From NCBI GenBank assembly GCA_038030265.1, contig CM075941.1:43958164-44022163 (forward strand): a stretch of 64,000 nt of DNA. The letters are read 5' to 3'. This DNA is from Corythucha ciliata. Lineage: Eukaryota > Arthropoda > Insecta > Hemiptera > Tingidae. Shown piece after piece: positions 1 to 12,200 of this stretch (the stretch's first letter is position 1; the number at the start of each line of letters is the position of its first letter). The translations under genes and the position numbers were made by a program. Below the pieces are notes generated by a model. That model was not told where the DNA came from. It ran no database searches and worked only from the letters and a program-made list of their open reading frames with translations.

Positions 1-791
1 CTCTGTGAAGCGAGTGCCATTCGCGTAGGCAATTTGGTTAATTCGTTGATATGGGGTTGAGAAGAGTGATTTGTGACCTGCAATAACGGTGCCAGTGTTT
101 ATATTTTTCACATTTAGTGCATTGTTGACCGTAGACGAGCAGATGTCTCTAGAAGAGAAGGAATGTTCCTCTTCCTTGCCACAATCGCGACGACGTATTG
201 AGCGCTTCTGCTTTGTAGACGAGTCAAATATCCGGGTGTCGTTTCTGGAGAATTTTTTGATATCAGCTTCAATGGTTTCATGGATCATTCAGCCAGAAAA
301 CTTCCAATTTAGGGGATAATTATACAACTCTCAAATGTTGCAAGGTTGCGGCTAACGTCAGCTGTCGTGAGGGGAGGAGGTCATTCGAAGCCAAGATTCA
401 TCTTTCTGGGGTTCCCGACATCTTGAGGTTTCTCCGCCAGAGGTTGAAGAAATGTAGAGTTTCCTTCTAATACTTTTATAATCCATTCTCTTGTTATACT
501 TGCTTGACACCACAAGTATTGAAGGAAATGGCAGTTAGGGAGGGGGGATAGCCGCATGGGGCGGCAAAAAGCAAAATCTGGGCCTGGTGTCAATGGGGGA
601 CGCAGGCCCCACGTCCATCAACGCCTCACCATATCGAGATGGTGGCGACCGAATGTACGACTGTATAACACGACAGCTTTTCACGGGCCATGTTGGGGCA
701 ATATCGGTGTATCGGACTGATATGGAATGACTGCGGATCGATGATGATCACTCGTAGCCCACTGAAATCGAAACGCACACCAATAATAAAT
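1..791. other. Unassigned 5' flank
   Basis: No gene can be supported here. The only coding-like stretch is a short plus-strand reading frame (see the entry at 143-319). The rest shows no domain, RNA gene or clear repeat. If OCA2 extends upstream, its N-terminal cytoplasmic exons would lie here or before the window. Confidence 0.4.
143..319 (+). CDS. Possible N-terminal exon, unrecognised
   Basis: An ATG directly follows a CAG at 140-142 and opens a frame to the TAA ending at 319. It begins MSLEEKECSSSLPQSRRR and continues with a mixed polar stretch. The position upstream of the OCA2 membrane exons, the same strand, and the Ser-rich then Arg-rich composition would suit the cytosolic N-terminus of a P protein. 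That region is poorly conserved and I see no diagnostic motif or strong donor site. It may equally be a chance reading frame. Confidence 0.18.
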   Translation: MSLEEKECSSSLPQSRRRIERFCFVDESNIRVSFLENFLISASMVSWIIQPENFQFRG

Positions 792-2170
792 GGTTGGTGA
801 TATATGCAGGTACGCAGGTGCTACGCATAAAACGCATTTGCAGGTACAGTACCTACACGTAAAACGCTATTTGCAGGTACACTACCAAGCCATAAAATGC
901 TATTCGCGTCGAGCTTATCCGACAACCTCTCGTGTCTCTCAACCTTCTAGTCTCTCAAACTTTTCACGGTCATGCCCCCTCCCTCTCCTGACTATGAAAA
1001 TTTGTTGCCTTCCCCCAGCCTTCCCTCGCCAATTGAATTAATTGTATTAGGAAAAAGTATTGAGGTTTTTAAAACAAACTAGTGTATTTGAGTTAAAGAC
1101 CCGAATCTACAAAAAGCTCCGTTTTTGGTCAAACAAGTTACGAAGGGATCTATATGTATACCAATGGCCTGTTTTCTCACTGTGACGTACCAGTATTTGG
1201 CCTGGTAATCGAAAACTCGGAAGTGCAAGAGCCCCCACGCACTTGGGCCATGCTTGGCAGCCTTGGAGTCGATAAAATCGACCGAAACCAAAGTCAAGGC
1301 AAAAATATCATTTTTACCTCTTTTAGGGGCAATGACAGCCTCTTTTAGTGAACTGGAGTATGGTCTGAGGGACGTTCTGTAATCTGTATGGTGACGTTCC
1401 TAAATTTTCTGATATTTTAATGACGGGTATCAACCATAAACCTCCTTGTAAGGAGAGGTGGCAAGTTCATGCCCCCCCCCCCTGGAAATCGCTTACGCCC
1501 CGTATTTGAAGGTAGCCTGTTTTTTGTCACAGAAGACATTACTCTGTTCTACTCTTCGGACTACCTGCAGAGCCTACGTGTTAACGTGTTCTTTTTTATC
1601 GCTCAAAGAAGCCCCACCCCACCCCCAATGGGCCCATTAGTGGATCACCACGAGTTGACCAGCAACCACTTTTTTCCTTGTGATTTTCTGACCTTTCGTC
1701 CAGAAAATTTGGATCGATCGTGGGCTCCTTTCCACGAGAAAACAACCCACTTGAGAACGTGTGGCGATATCTACGATTAGCTTAACTTGATCTTCTATCA
1801 TGCCCAAAATTCTTGAAACGAGTGTTCTCTTTACTGAACTCTGGAAATCTTCCACCAGGAAACATGCAAAAAATTAATTACTTTTCAAAGTTACGTTCCC
1901 TTGTTTTTTCTCTGACGATAATATAAAAAATTCGCGATTATCTGCAAACAGCGTTTTACGCCCCTGCAAATAGCGTTTTACGTGTAGGTACTGTACCTGC
2001 ACATAGCGTTTTACGCGTAGGTACCTGCTGAGTTTTAGACGGAGGAGCCGTACCTGCAAATAGTGTTTTATGTGTAGGTACAGAACCTGCAGATAGCGTA
2101 TTACATGTAGGTACCATACCTGCGTATAGAGTTTTACGCGTAGGTACAGTACCTGCATATATCACCAACC
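792..2170. mobile_element. Foldback-type DNA element with repeat-filled arms
   Basis: The ends are perfect 22-bp inverted repeats (GGTTGGTGATATATGCAGGT at the left, its complement at 2149-2170). Both arms are built from tandem units of about 33 bp with the core GTAGGTAC-GTACCTGCAAATAGCGTTTTACG in changing versions. The left arm (792-about 905) has about three units and the right arm (about 1945-2170) about seven, in opposite orientation. The 1 kb middle has no transposase-like frame. This architecture (long TIRs made of subrepeats) is that of foldback or non-autonomous TIR elements. No target-site duplication is evident, so the exact ends beyond the TIR are uncertain. Confidence 0.7.
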
Positions 2171-2241
2171 CCGAGAAAAAGCAAGACGTGGTCCACTTGT
2201 TTCGTTAGAGACACGCTCTTTACGGAGAAGCATAGTTGCAG

Positions 2242-2355
2242 TGTCTCTTGAGAATCGGATGAGGTCCAGTCAAATGTGCGTAATAGGGTACCCATTGATA
2301 GGTGCTGTACTGTCAGTCCTATTGTTGTGTGGCCTGTTTAAACCGTTGCCACCAT
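2242..2355 (+). CDS. OCA2: OCA2 exon with first membrane segment (candidate)
   Basis: After an acceptor-like TTGCAG at 2236-2241, one frame reads a basic stretch (SLENRMRSSQ) followed by about 20 hydrophobic residues (CVIGYPLIGAVLSVLLLCGL) and then KPLPP. OCA2 proteins have exactly this order just before their lumenal domain: basic cytosolic residues, then TM1. A donor GTAATG follows at 2356. The frame is open upstream to at least 2170, so the true 5' end may be earlier. The donor leaves phase 1, whereas the next exon model starts in phase 0, so the junction is not resolved. The exon is supported by position and hydrophobicity, not by a unique motif. Confidence 0.42.
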
Positions 2356-2744
2356 GTAATGTTTCTCGTTTTTTCAATAATATAAATTTTTATTAAAAGC
2401 GACGTAAAAATATGGATCACAACATAACGTTTAAGGGAAGACAAGACGGCGGTAAAAGCCCACTGAAATGGTAGCTTTTCGATTGCGTTTCGAGATTTTT
2501 ATGGTTTAAATTTTTTGTGGTTCGACATTTTCGTCAATAGAGCTTTTTATCGTTCGAGTATTTCGTGGTTAGGGGCTATTTGTCCTTCCAGATCATAATG
2601 ACCCGTGGTTTTGTGGTTCGAGCCACATTAACTGACACTGGGTCACATTAACTGGCCGAACCCATTTAGTCCCAGGGACAAGACACAAACCGAGCTTTTT
2701 TTGATTCAGGATTTTTTTTATATATTTTTTTGGTTGGAGATTTT

Positions 2745-3460
2745 TGTGGTTCGAGATTATTGTAGTTCGAGCTTTTTGTGGTTCGAGCTTTTTGTGTTTC
2801 GTGCTTTTTGTAGTTCGAGTATTTATGGTTAGTTATTTTCATCGATCGAGCTTTTAAGTTGGTTCGAGCTTTTTGTGGTTCAAGCGTTTTGTGGTTCGAG
2901 CTTTTTGTGGTTCGAAATTTTTTTGGTTCCAGATTTTGATCGATCGATCTTTTTTTGGTTCGAGCTTCTTTTAATTCAAGATTTTTTAGGTTCGATATTT
3001 TTGTAGTTCAAGCTTTTAATGGTTCAAGTTTTTTGTGGTTTGAGCTTTTTGTGGTTCGACCTATTCCAGATTATGGTCCGTGATTTTGTTTTTGGTCGAT
3101 TTTTTGTGGTTCAAGATATTTTTGTCGTTCCTGATTTTGGTGGAGCTGTTTGTGGTTCGAGCTTTTTGTGGTTCGAGCCTTTTGTGGTTTAAGCTTTCTG
3201 TGGTTCGTGATTGTGTTGATCGAGCCATTTGTGGTTCAAGATTTTTATGGTTCGAGCTTTTTGTAGTTCGAGCTTTTGTTCGAGTTTTTTATGGTTCGGG
3301 CTATTTGTAGTTCCTGATTAATATAGACTGTGATTTTTTTTGATCGAGCTTTTTGTGGTTCGATATTTTCGTTGGTCGAGCATTTAATGGTTCGAGTTTT
3401 TTGTGGTTCGAGCTTTTTGTGGTTCGAGTTTCTTGTGGTTCGAGTTTGTTGTCGATCGAG
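2745..3460 (+). repeat. Degenerate 16-bp minisatellite
   Basis: Irregular tandem copies of a unit close to GTGGTTCGAGCTTTTT run through this stretch, with interspersed variants (GATCGAGC, TTCAAGAT). It lies in the presumed OCA2 intron upstream of the lumenal-domain exon. The long reading frames here, rich in FVVRAF and LWF, come from translating the repeat and are not genes. A related array in reverse orientation lies at 8770-9235. Confidence 0.8.
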
Positions 3461-3535
3461 CTTTTTTCTTATTTGAATCGATTTCTCTCAATTCGTGAAA
3501 CCGTGAATCAGCGTTTTTCAAAAATTCCCTCGCCA

Positions 3536-3735
3536 ATTAACTATTTTTCTTAATTTCAGTTGTGAATTATCATTTCCTCAATTTTAAGCGTTTTTTCTCC
3601 ATTTTAGCCGGGATTTGCCGCTTTGTCTCAATTTTAGCCGTGGAGTTGGCTCAAGAACTGCACAATAGTCCGCCTTCTCAATTTTTATGGCCATTTATTA
3701 GTTTAAGTACCTGCAGAAACTGGAGATCAGTAGAT
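3536..3735 (+). repeat. Degenerate ~30-bp motif array
   Basis: Several loose copies of a motif near TCTCAATTTTAGCCGTGAAT occur here. The same family recurs at 15000-15120, 23380-24000 and 55360-55870 in both orientations. No coding potential is seen. Confidence 0.6.
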
Positions 3736-3948
3736 TTTCTGTATTTTAGCCACGAAGGTGCCTCGAGAAAGAGCGAATTAGTTATTTTCTCAATGTCAGC
3801 AGTAAACAAATTTTCAGTCTTCTGTTTGTTTGTCCGGCTGTCTTAAGTCGCGGTGTGTGTTCTTTACGTCTGTCTCGCGACAGTGTGTTTTATGTCTGTC
3901 TGATTTTCGGCCCGTCGTTCTTTTCTTACTGCTCTGACTCCCATCAAG

Positions 3949-5819
3949 CACGGTCATGTGGTGTCTCTTAATCAGAGCGTGGTGGCATCGGTCGGTGGAA
4001 GTGACCTATCAGGTGCGAGGCCTGATCAGCCCTGTCAACGTATAAGTGTCACAATTAAGGAACACGTAGTGTTTTAGCTGAATGGAAGCGGCATCTCAGA
4101 AAGAGCTCCAAGAGGGGTTTTCAGCGTTTGTCCCGTCCGTTTCTTCAGTGAGGCCCCTAACGACTTGGGACGTCTTTTGTTCCAGAGAATCAGCGACGTT
4201 TGGACAATCCCAATTGTGGCGGAACACCTAATCGATTACGTGCCTGAAGTGAAACGCAGTCATGCTTTTGAACTCTACGATTTTGACAGAAAGTAAACGA
4301 AAATAAAAATCATAATTCAAATAGTTTAAAGCCTCGTCTCAACGTTTTTTTTTTTTTTTACTTCCAGCATGATCCCCGAAAGCATCATAAGAGTCCTCGT
4401 CCACACCAATTTGAATCGAACGTTCCCTGTGTCCCTGAACTACGATTTAAACCCCATAGACCCCAAGGATGGTATTATCTACGCTGCCGTCGTCCTATTG
4501 GGCCTCTACGTTCTCATTATATTTGAGGTAAACGACTTTAAAAAAGTATATTTAAAAACGCTAATTAGCGTTTTTTAAAACAATAGATCGTCCATCGGAC
4601 GCTAGCGGCCGTCATGGCGGCGACCATGTCCGTTGCGATTCTCGCCGCATTTGACGAGGTTGGTCGTATCAAGCGTATTAGACATTTTTTTCAAGTTTAA
4701 GTTCGTCGCGTTTAAAACAAAAAATGTATTTAGCGGCCTTCGAAAGAAGAACTGATCAATTGGATTGACGTTGAAACACTTCTCCTGTTGTTCTCTATGA
4801 TGGTGCTCGTAGCCATTTTATGTGAGACGGGTGTGTTCGATTACTTGGCCGTGTACGCCTATGAGGTGAGCATTTTTTTTTTTTTTTTTTTTTGGTTGTT
4901 ACAACATGAGTCTCAAATTTATCAATTTAACTCGTTCCAATCAGGTCACAAGTGGTCGAGTCTGGCCTTTGATTAATATTCTATGCGTTTTCACCGCAAT
5001 TATTTCATCGCTGCTTGATAACGTTACGACCTCACTTCTTATGACTCCTGTCACGATTAGGTAAAAACAAGAAGCATTGGAGGCGGATGGGAGGTGTTTA
5101 ATTATCTTTAAAGCACGTCACGGTAACAAGAGGCCGTGTTATAAGGGATGAAGAGGGGGTGAAGGCTACTTGTTATTCCGAAGATGAAAGGCATAAAATT
5201 CACCCTCCTTCCCCTCCCGCACACCAACACCTTTCAACTCAACGTTCTTTAACGCATTTCCTAGGCTTTGCGAAGTAATGGAATTAAATCCAGTGTACAT
5301 TCTCATGGCAGTGATAATTTATTCGAATATCGGAGGAGCACTAACTCCAGTCGGAGACCCTCCTAACGTTATTATAGCCTCGAATAAAGAAGTTATGGAG
5401 TCGGTAATTAAGTTATTTAACGTAGGTAATTAAAATAGTCAAAAAATTAATATTTCTTTTCTAATTTTCGAGGGCGTTAATTTCGGCGTTTTCACCCTAC
5501 ACATGGGCATAGCACTTGGAATTGTCATGATCGTCGTTCATTTTATGCTTCGCTTCATGTTTCGCAACATCAAAGATTTAAGATTTACCGAGCCGCAAGA
5601 CGTTCAAGGTACATTATTGGGCGTCTTTTATTAGGTCGTTTAAAAAGGTTCCCTCTCCCCCGCCCCTATGACAGATTTGAGGCATGAAATAACCGTCTGG
5701 CAGAGAGCGGCCGCCTCACTGTCCTCCTATTCGAAAGACGAAGACCTCGTCAAGGAGACCCTATTGAAAAAAGTGCGTCGTCTTTTGTCCAACCTTGAAA
5801 GTCGACTCGTAACTAATAG
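3949..5819 (+). CDS. OCA2: OCA2 exons 1-8 of this model: lumenal domain and first transporter half
   Basis: Eight exons separated by introns of 59-204 nt. The first (3949-4292) carries the extracytoplasmic/lumenal domain, with [14 protein letters not shown] just before the [12 protein letters not shown], and HAFELYDFD. Residues in the next exon ([16 protein letters not shown]) complete this domain and pass into TM2 ([19 protein letters not shown]). The next exons give several membrane helices and the first transporter motif block, including [20 protein letters not shown] split by a phase-2 intron at 5061-5264 and [11 protein letters not shown]. The last exon (5675-5819) is the start of the cytosolic linker, [10 protein letters not shown]. 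Placing the first acceptor at 3948 rests on a pyrimidine-rich tract ending in ATCAAG; it could lie elsewhere. Confidence 0.92.
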
Positions 5820-8800
5820 GTACGTTTCTTTATTATTTATTTCACACTAATTTTTAGATGTTTATCGAGTGTGTGGCGTTAAAAATAACGCCAACCGGCC
5901 CAAAAAATACTCTCCGAGTATAATGAGGTTGTTGTACGGCGGGGGGTGATACGGTTTTTCCGCTCGAGGCTGTTAATCAAAGTCGGTTAAAACTGTAGGG
6001 GAAATACAATGTTTTATGAGTTATAGTGGGGGAGGGAGAGAAGCAGGGAAGTATTAAAATAGAATATATTTTGCGGTCGAGGTTTAGTTAATTACAGAGG
6101 TTGATGATGCCCGCGTCACTATCAAGTTAACGAATGAACTTTTAGTCAACGATGGAGGACACAGCGGTGAAGGGTGGGTTTCGGGGAGGGGAGAAAAAAC
6201 CATGAAATTAACCGGGAACACGAACACCTGCACACACCCCCCGTGAAAACAGCAAGGAGGTTGGTTTTAAATAAATCCCCCAATTAAATATCCCGAGCCA
6301 CACATCCCCCCCATTTCTTGAAGGAAACAAGGCGAATGATTAATTACCCAGGAACACCCGAGGCTCCTTTTTTCGATATTTTTGTTTAACTAAGAACAAC
6401 CCCCCCCCCGCTTCCCATTTACACATTAACCGTCGTGGTTTATTAAAGCCACAAAAGCGTTCTTCATAGTCTCACTAGACGGCATTATTTCCAATATAAA
6501 AATAAAAAATAAATAAGGAAAAAAAAGACAGCAGAAGCTCGGCTCTTGAACGAACACGTGGGCTTTTAAATTAAAACGAGCCTTTGGATTGAAAAAACCC
6601 TAATAAAACATAATAGAGTACGGGTGCAGGGAGGATGAGGGGGTGTCGAGTGGTTGGGTGTCGAGTGAAATTCAATAAAAATAAATGCAATAAAATAGAG
6701 GGAACAGCGGTTTCGCCAATTGGAAAATTGTGATATGTCTGTGTGCGTGTTGGAGGGGGAGGGGGGATAAAAAAAGAGAGAGGGGAATCGACTGTAAATT
6801 ACGAGCTGAGTCAATCGCAATGAACAGTTTATTTAACGATGGCCTTTTCACCGAGTCTAAAACCATTACGGGCGAATTCACGCACAATTATAGCAGTAGT
6901 TGTAGTAGTAGTACACTGTATCTTTGAGGCTTTTAGCAGTTGCAGTGATGGTACAAGCTCGTCAATCGACTCGCATACCGCCGCAGCTCTTCGGAGCTAA
7001 CCTAAATGGTACATCCCGGCGGCAGTTGGCCGTGGAGAGAATATTCGAGCACTATAGGATGGAACTCAATTGGACTCTTTCACAAACGCCACTGTTCCCC
7101 CACCCCCACCCCACTGTTTTAGTATCTCGCTATAGTGCCAAATATGTTACACCATAAAAAATTGTCAACCATGCAAATCTCCAAAACACAGCACAGTTCC
7201 GGACCTTAGTGGAACTCCAATCACCACAGAAAAAAGTTCCAACCACCAAAGATGCCCCCAAAAAGCATCCGAAAATGGCCCCACCATAGCCAAGCCGCAA
7301 CCCACATCAAGGCTGAAAACGATAAAGAAGGCCCAAACACCATTGGCGAATCCAAGGGAGGAGCCACAGGGGCCGTGGCCCCTCTCTTGGAATCGAGGTC
7401 ACTTGTTCAAAAAAAAAAAATCGAAACCACCTCCATCGAGTAAAATGTTAGGGTCATTTTCTCAAAGGTACTGCGGTCTGTGACAGACGTCCTCTGAGCG
7501 GCCCAGCGAGGTTCATTTGCATCGGGACTTGAGGGCTGTCCGCGGAAAAGTTCGTGCGCTAGTGGTTAAAAACGGTGATCATCACTGTGAGAGCCCTTTC
7601 ATTGAATCTTAATATCGAAAATTCTCGTCTCAATTTTCGAATTCCCCGTTTGGAGAAACCCCAAAATATGTGACGTCTGTGGATGGACCTTTTTTGAGGT
7701 TGGCAGGGGTGATCGTCAGTTGCCCTCACCTAGACTTTGAAGCGCAAGTGGGGCAGCTGACTTCTCGCAGATACCACCATTAAAGTTAAAATCCATCAGG
7801 ATCACCACATTTTGTAGCGAAAATGTTCGCGCAGATCTGGCTCAGCAATACACAAATTTTCACCTTTTTCACAAATTTTCACAGATTGCATGTAATTTCA
7901 AGCCGGATTTGACTACATCCATGATGTGTTTATGATGAAACCCATAAACAGTCGAAATAATAAGGCATTGTTCGATAATTCGCAGTGTTTTTTTTTAGTG
8001 AGCAAAATCCGATAAATTGATGCGCGAAATGCCAGGCCAAGTAATTTACGCGAAACGTCATATCGGTGAGAGTAAAACTGTTTTAAAACGGCCGTGGCGC
8101 ACTCAACGGAAAAATTTACGCGAAATGCCCCATTTTGTGGACAAAAACGCAAGAACATTGGGGGAAACACTCACGCGCAACTCGCAAATAGTATGAGGAA
8201 TTGTCAATTTCATAAAAAATTGTGGCAATTGTGTTGCTATCATGAGGAAATTATCTATTTGGAGCCGAAAATAGAAAATAATTGAAGTAAAATGCATGAC
8301 ATCATTAATATGAAAAATTCCCCATTTCAGAGTGAAACGTCACAGACAGGTCAATAATAAAGCGTAAGGTGACAAGGCCTCATTCGGGCGATCATTAAGG
8401 TCAAAATCCATGTAAAATTGGCAATATGTACGCGTATTGTCGCATTCAAAGAGGAATTTACACAGAATGCCCCACTGTGGGCAAAACGCAACGTTCGGGG
8501 AAGCACTCACGCCTAGCACTAAGGCCACGGGAATTCTTAAGCTGAAATGCCCTGAAATGGTTGATTTTATGAGAACACTTTTCAGTTTTAAAGGCGTCAA
8601 TTCAATGAGTAAATCGTCAGTCTTGTAAGGGAATTGTCAATTTTTGAGGAAGTTGCGAGTTTTGAGTGGGACATTGTTAATTCCCTGTTTCGTTAAACCC
8701 CAAAATTCGGGGTTTTGTCCATTTTTAAACTATCATCCTTTTGGGGCCGATTGGAGTCATGGCCTCCTCCTTAAGCCGACGCTGGATCCGCACCTGCCAA

Positions 8801-9238
8801 ACACAGCAGAATTCCAACCACAAATAGCTTTAACGACAGTGGAGCTCCAACCACAGCAAAAGCCACAACCACACCACAGCTCCAAACGTCCTACCACAAA
8901 GTGCTGTAACCACAAAAAAGCTCTAACCACATTAACGGCCCAAATGCATCAATGCTCCAAACAACTACAAAGCTCTAAACCATAGGGAAGCTCCAAACCA
9001 TAGCAAAACTCCAAGCAGTCGAACACGAACACCCGGTGAAGTCGACGAACAGTGGACCCCCAACCACAGCAAAGCTCCACTCCGACCATAAAGCTGACCT
9101 AACTACAGTAAATCCCCAACCACGTCAAAAGCTGTAACCACAGTAAAGCCCCAACCCCAGCAACGCTCTAAGCCCCATCAGCAAAACCTCCAAAAGCCAC
9201 AGCGAACCTCCAAACCACAGCATGAATGGGCCAAAAGC

Positions 9239-9289
<51 letters not shown>

Positions 9290-12200
9290 GTACAGCGAAA
9301 TATGAAAAATTCACTTTTTTGGTGAGCCAACTTCACGAAATTGTATTTTCTAAGCAGTCAAAATGTGCCAAATTAGTCTTTTGGGTGGCATAACCCTGAG
9401 CTTACTAACCAGGTTCGCGAAATTACTTCTTGAATAGGTCAACAGCGCGAAATTCAATTTTTGAGGCGGTTATTTTGTTGGTGAAAACCCAATTTGACGA
9501 AGCTGCCTGATTAAAAAAACAAATTGCGTTTTTTTTGTCACCAAAAAAACGTTTTCGTGTCTCGGGTCACTAGAAAACAAATCTCGAGGATTTTTCTCGC
9601 CAAGAACCCATTTTTTGCGGTTCTGGTTCACTTGCAAATCGCTTTCGTGGTTTGCCGTTGCTAAAAAAATACAAATTTCGCGGGGCTGCCTTATTCAAAA
9701 GCCCTTTCCGTGGATTTTGCACACGAACAAAAAAACAAACAAACAAAAAACACATGTTAGCAGGTCTTCCTCTCTAAAAAATACCAATTTCACTGATTTC
9801 GCTAATTAAAAACCAGACTTCGCGGATTCTGCTCACAAAAAAACCTTTTTTTGGATTTTTGCAGCTGAAACCCCAATTTCGCGATTCTTTTTATCAATGA
9901 AACGCCAATTTCAAGGACTTTAATCGCATCCATCCATCCATCCATCCGAGGAGCAGAGCGTTTTTCTCATTTTCAGTTTGTTTACAGAACAGGCAAAATC
10001 GAGGTTTTTACCAGTTTCAGCCGTTAAACAGACAAACTTGCAAGATTTCTCGATTTTAACCTCTAGTGAACAGACAAAAATCGTTGAGTTTTTGGAATTT
10101 TAGCCACAAAATGGCAAAACTCACGCCCCCACCCCGCCTCTGCCATTTTAACCACAGAACAGCCGAACTCGAGGTTTCATTCAATTATGTCGCAATTATG
10201 TCGAACGAAACATATTTTGTCGAAACTCGCGCGATTTCTCTCGATTTCATACGCCGAGCAGGCAAACCTGAGATTTTTAGCCAGTCCAACATTGCGAGTG
10301 ACGAAGTGCTCGTACCATTCGACCCTCAATTACCGGTAACGCTGGCAACTGATGCCAGCCCGGTCGGACTATCGGGAGTCCTCTCTCACATTTTCCCGAA
10401 CGGTCATGAACGCCCTATCGCGTTTGCGTCTCGAACACTTACAGCAGCAGAACGTAACTATTCTCAGTTGGACAAGGAGCCAACAGCTGTTTACTGAGCT
10501 TGTAACAAATTTTACGACTACCTCTACGGGCGACCATTCACTCTGATTGTAGACAATAGACCACTCATGTCAATTCAACATCCAGATCACCAACTTCCAG
10601 TACTCACGGGAACTCGTATGTTGCGATATGCTTTATTTTTGTCGGGATTACAAAGTACGTCACCGTCCGTCAACCCAGCAAGTCAATGCAGACTACCTCT
10701 CCAGAAATCCGATCTATACACCCGTAAATAGTAACTCGGTAGACAAGGCTTTCCTCAACCAAGCAGCCACAATTCAACATATTTCGACGGAAAACGTCAC
10801 TTCAATCAAAGTAGCCGAACAAACCGAAAAGGACCCAGACCTGTCACAACTGAAAAATGATATCCTCAACGGGAAAATCCGTGATCGCGAACTGTCGCTA
10901 CATGACGGCGTGATATTCCGCGGTAACCGTGTTGCCATACCCACATCACTACAGCCATCGGTGCTGCGTGAACTCCACACAACACACGCGGGAATAGTAA
11001 AAAATGAAGGCTCTCGCTAGAAATTTCTTCACTAGAAATTTTTTTAGCCTGCTGTGATGTCAAAAATAATCATCAAACAGCACCCATACACGTCTGGGAA
11101 ACCCCGTCTTCAAACTGGCAAAGAGTTCATATGGACTATGCCGGCCCTTTCTTGGGCTCCTATTTTTTTATCGACAGACGCTCAAAATAGCCAGAGATCC
11201 TAATTTCAAAACAATCACCTACCACTCAATCCACTATCCGGTCCCTTCAAGAAATTTTCAGTCGTCACGGTTTTCCAGAAATATTAGTCAGTGACAATGC
11301 CAGCATTTTCAAATCTTCCGAATTCTTACAGTATTGCAGCTCAATGGCATCACTCAACGGTTCATAGCTCCTGGATACCCACAAACCAACGGACAAGCCG
11401 AAAGATTTTGTCAAATAATCAAGAAAAAACTCAAACGTATGCAAGCCGCACCGGGAAAAGTACAGGAAAAATTATACGAACTCCTTCAACGCTACCGAAT
11501 CACCCCCCTTGCGAGTGGCGAAACTCCATCCGAACTTCTCTATGGGCGGAATATTCGCACCAAATTGGATCTACTAAGACCAATGGCTCCAGGCGCATTG
11601 ACAAATTCGGCGACACAGCCAATCTTCAAAACAGGTTTCGCTCTCGGTGAGCGAGTTCAATCTCGGAATTACGGTCATTCGAAGCTGTGGAAATACAGCA
11701 ACGTGGTAGAACGCTAGGGAAATTTTTTTTATCTTATAGAACTCAACGACGGTTAAGTCATCAAAAGACACTTCAACCAACTTCGCTCGAGTCTCGTTGA
11801 GAAACCTCACGAAATCGTCAAGCGACACACGGCACCGACCCCGTCGCTTGCTGGTCATGAGAGTCTCACACCAGTCATTTCGAGATCATGCCACCCTCAA
11901 CAATCCATCCCACCAAGGAACCAAGAGACGATCTCTTCACCCGAGGCCGGCAGACACCGACCTTTGGCGACATCAACACCGAAGCCCCTAACCCCGCCAG
12001 CCGTAAACAATCCAGGGACACAAACACTACCTTCTAGCTCTGTGAGCGGCATGCCAACTAATGCAGGGACACGGCTATCGGCATCTGCAGGAAACATAAC
12101 ACCAACACCTCCATTACGGCGTTCCACACGCGTTCGTAACCCAGTCGTGCGGTTATACTTCTTTAAGTTTGGTGCCGCGCGTGTGTGTTATTTTCATTAT

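Noticed and set aside
3080..3553. Reading frames rich in FVVRAF and LWFEL
   Set aside because: They are translations of the 16-bp minisatellite.
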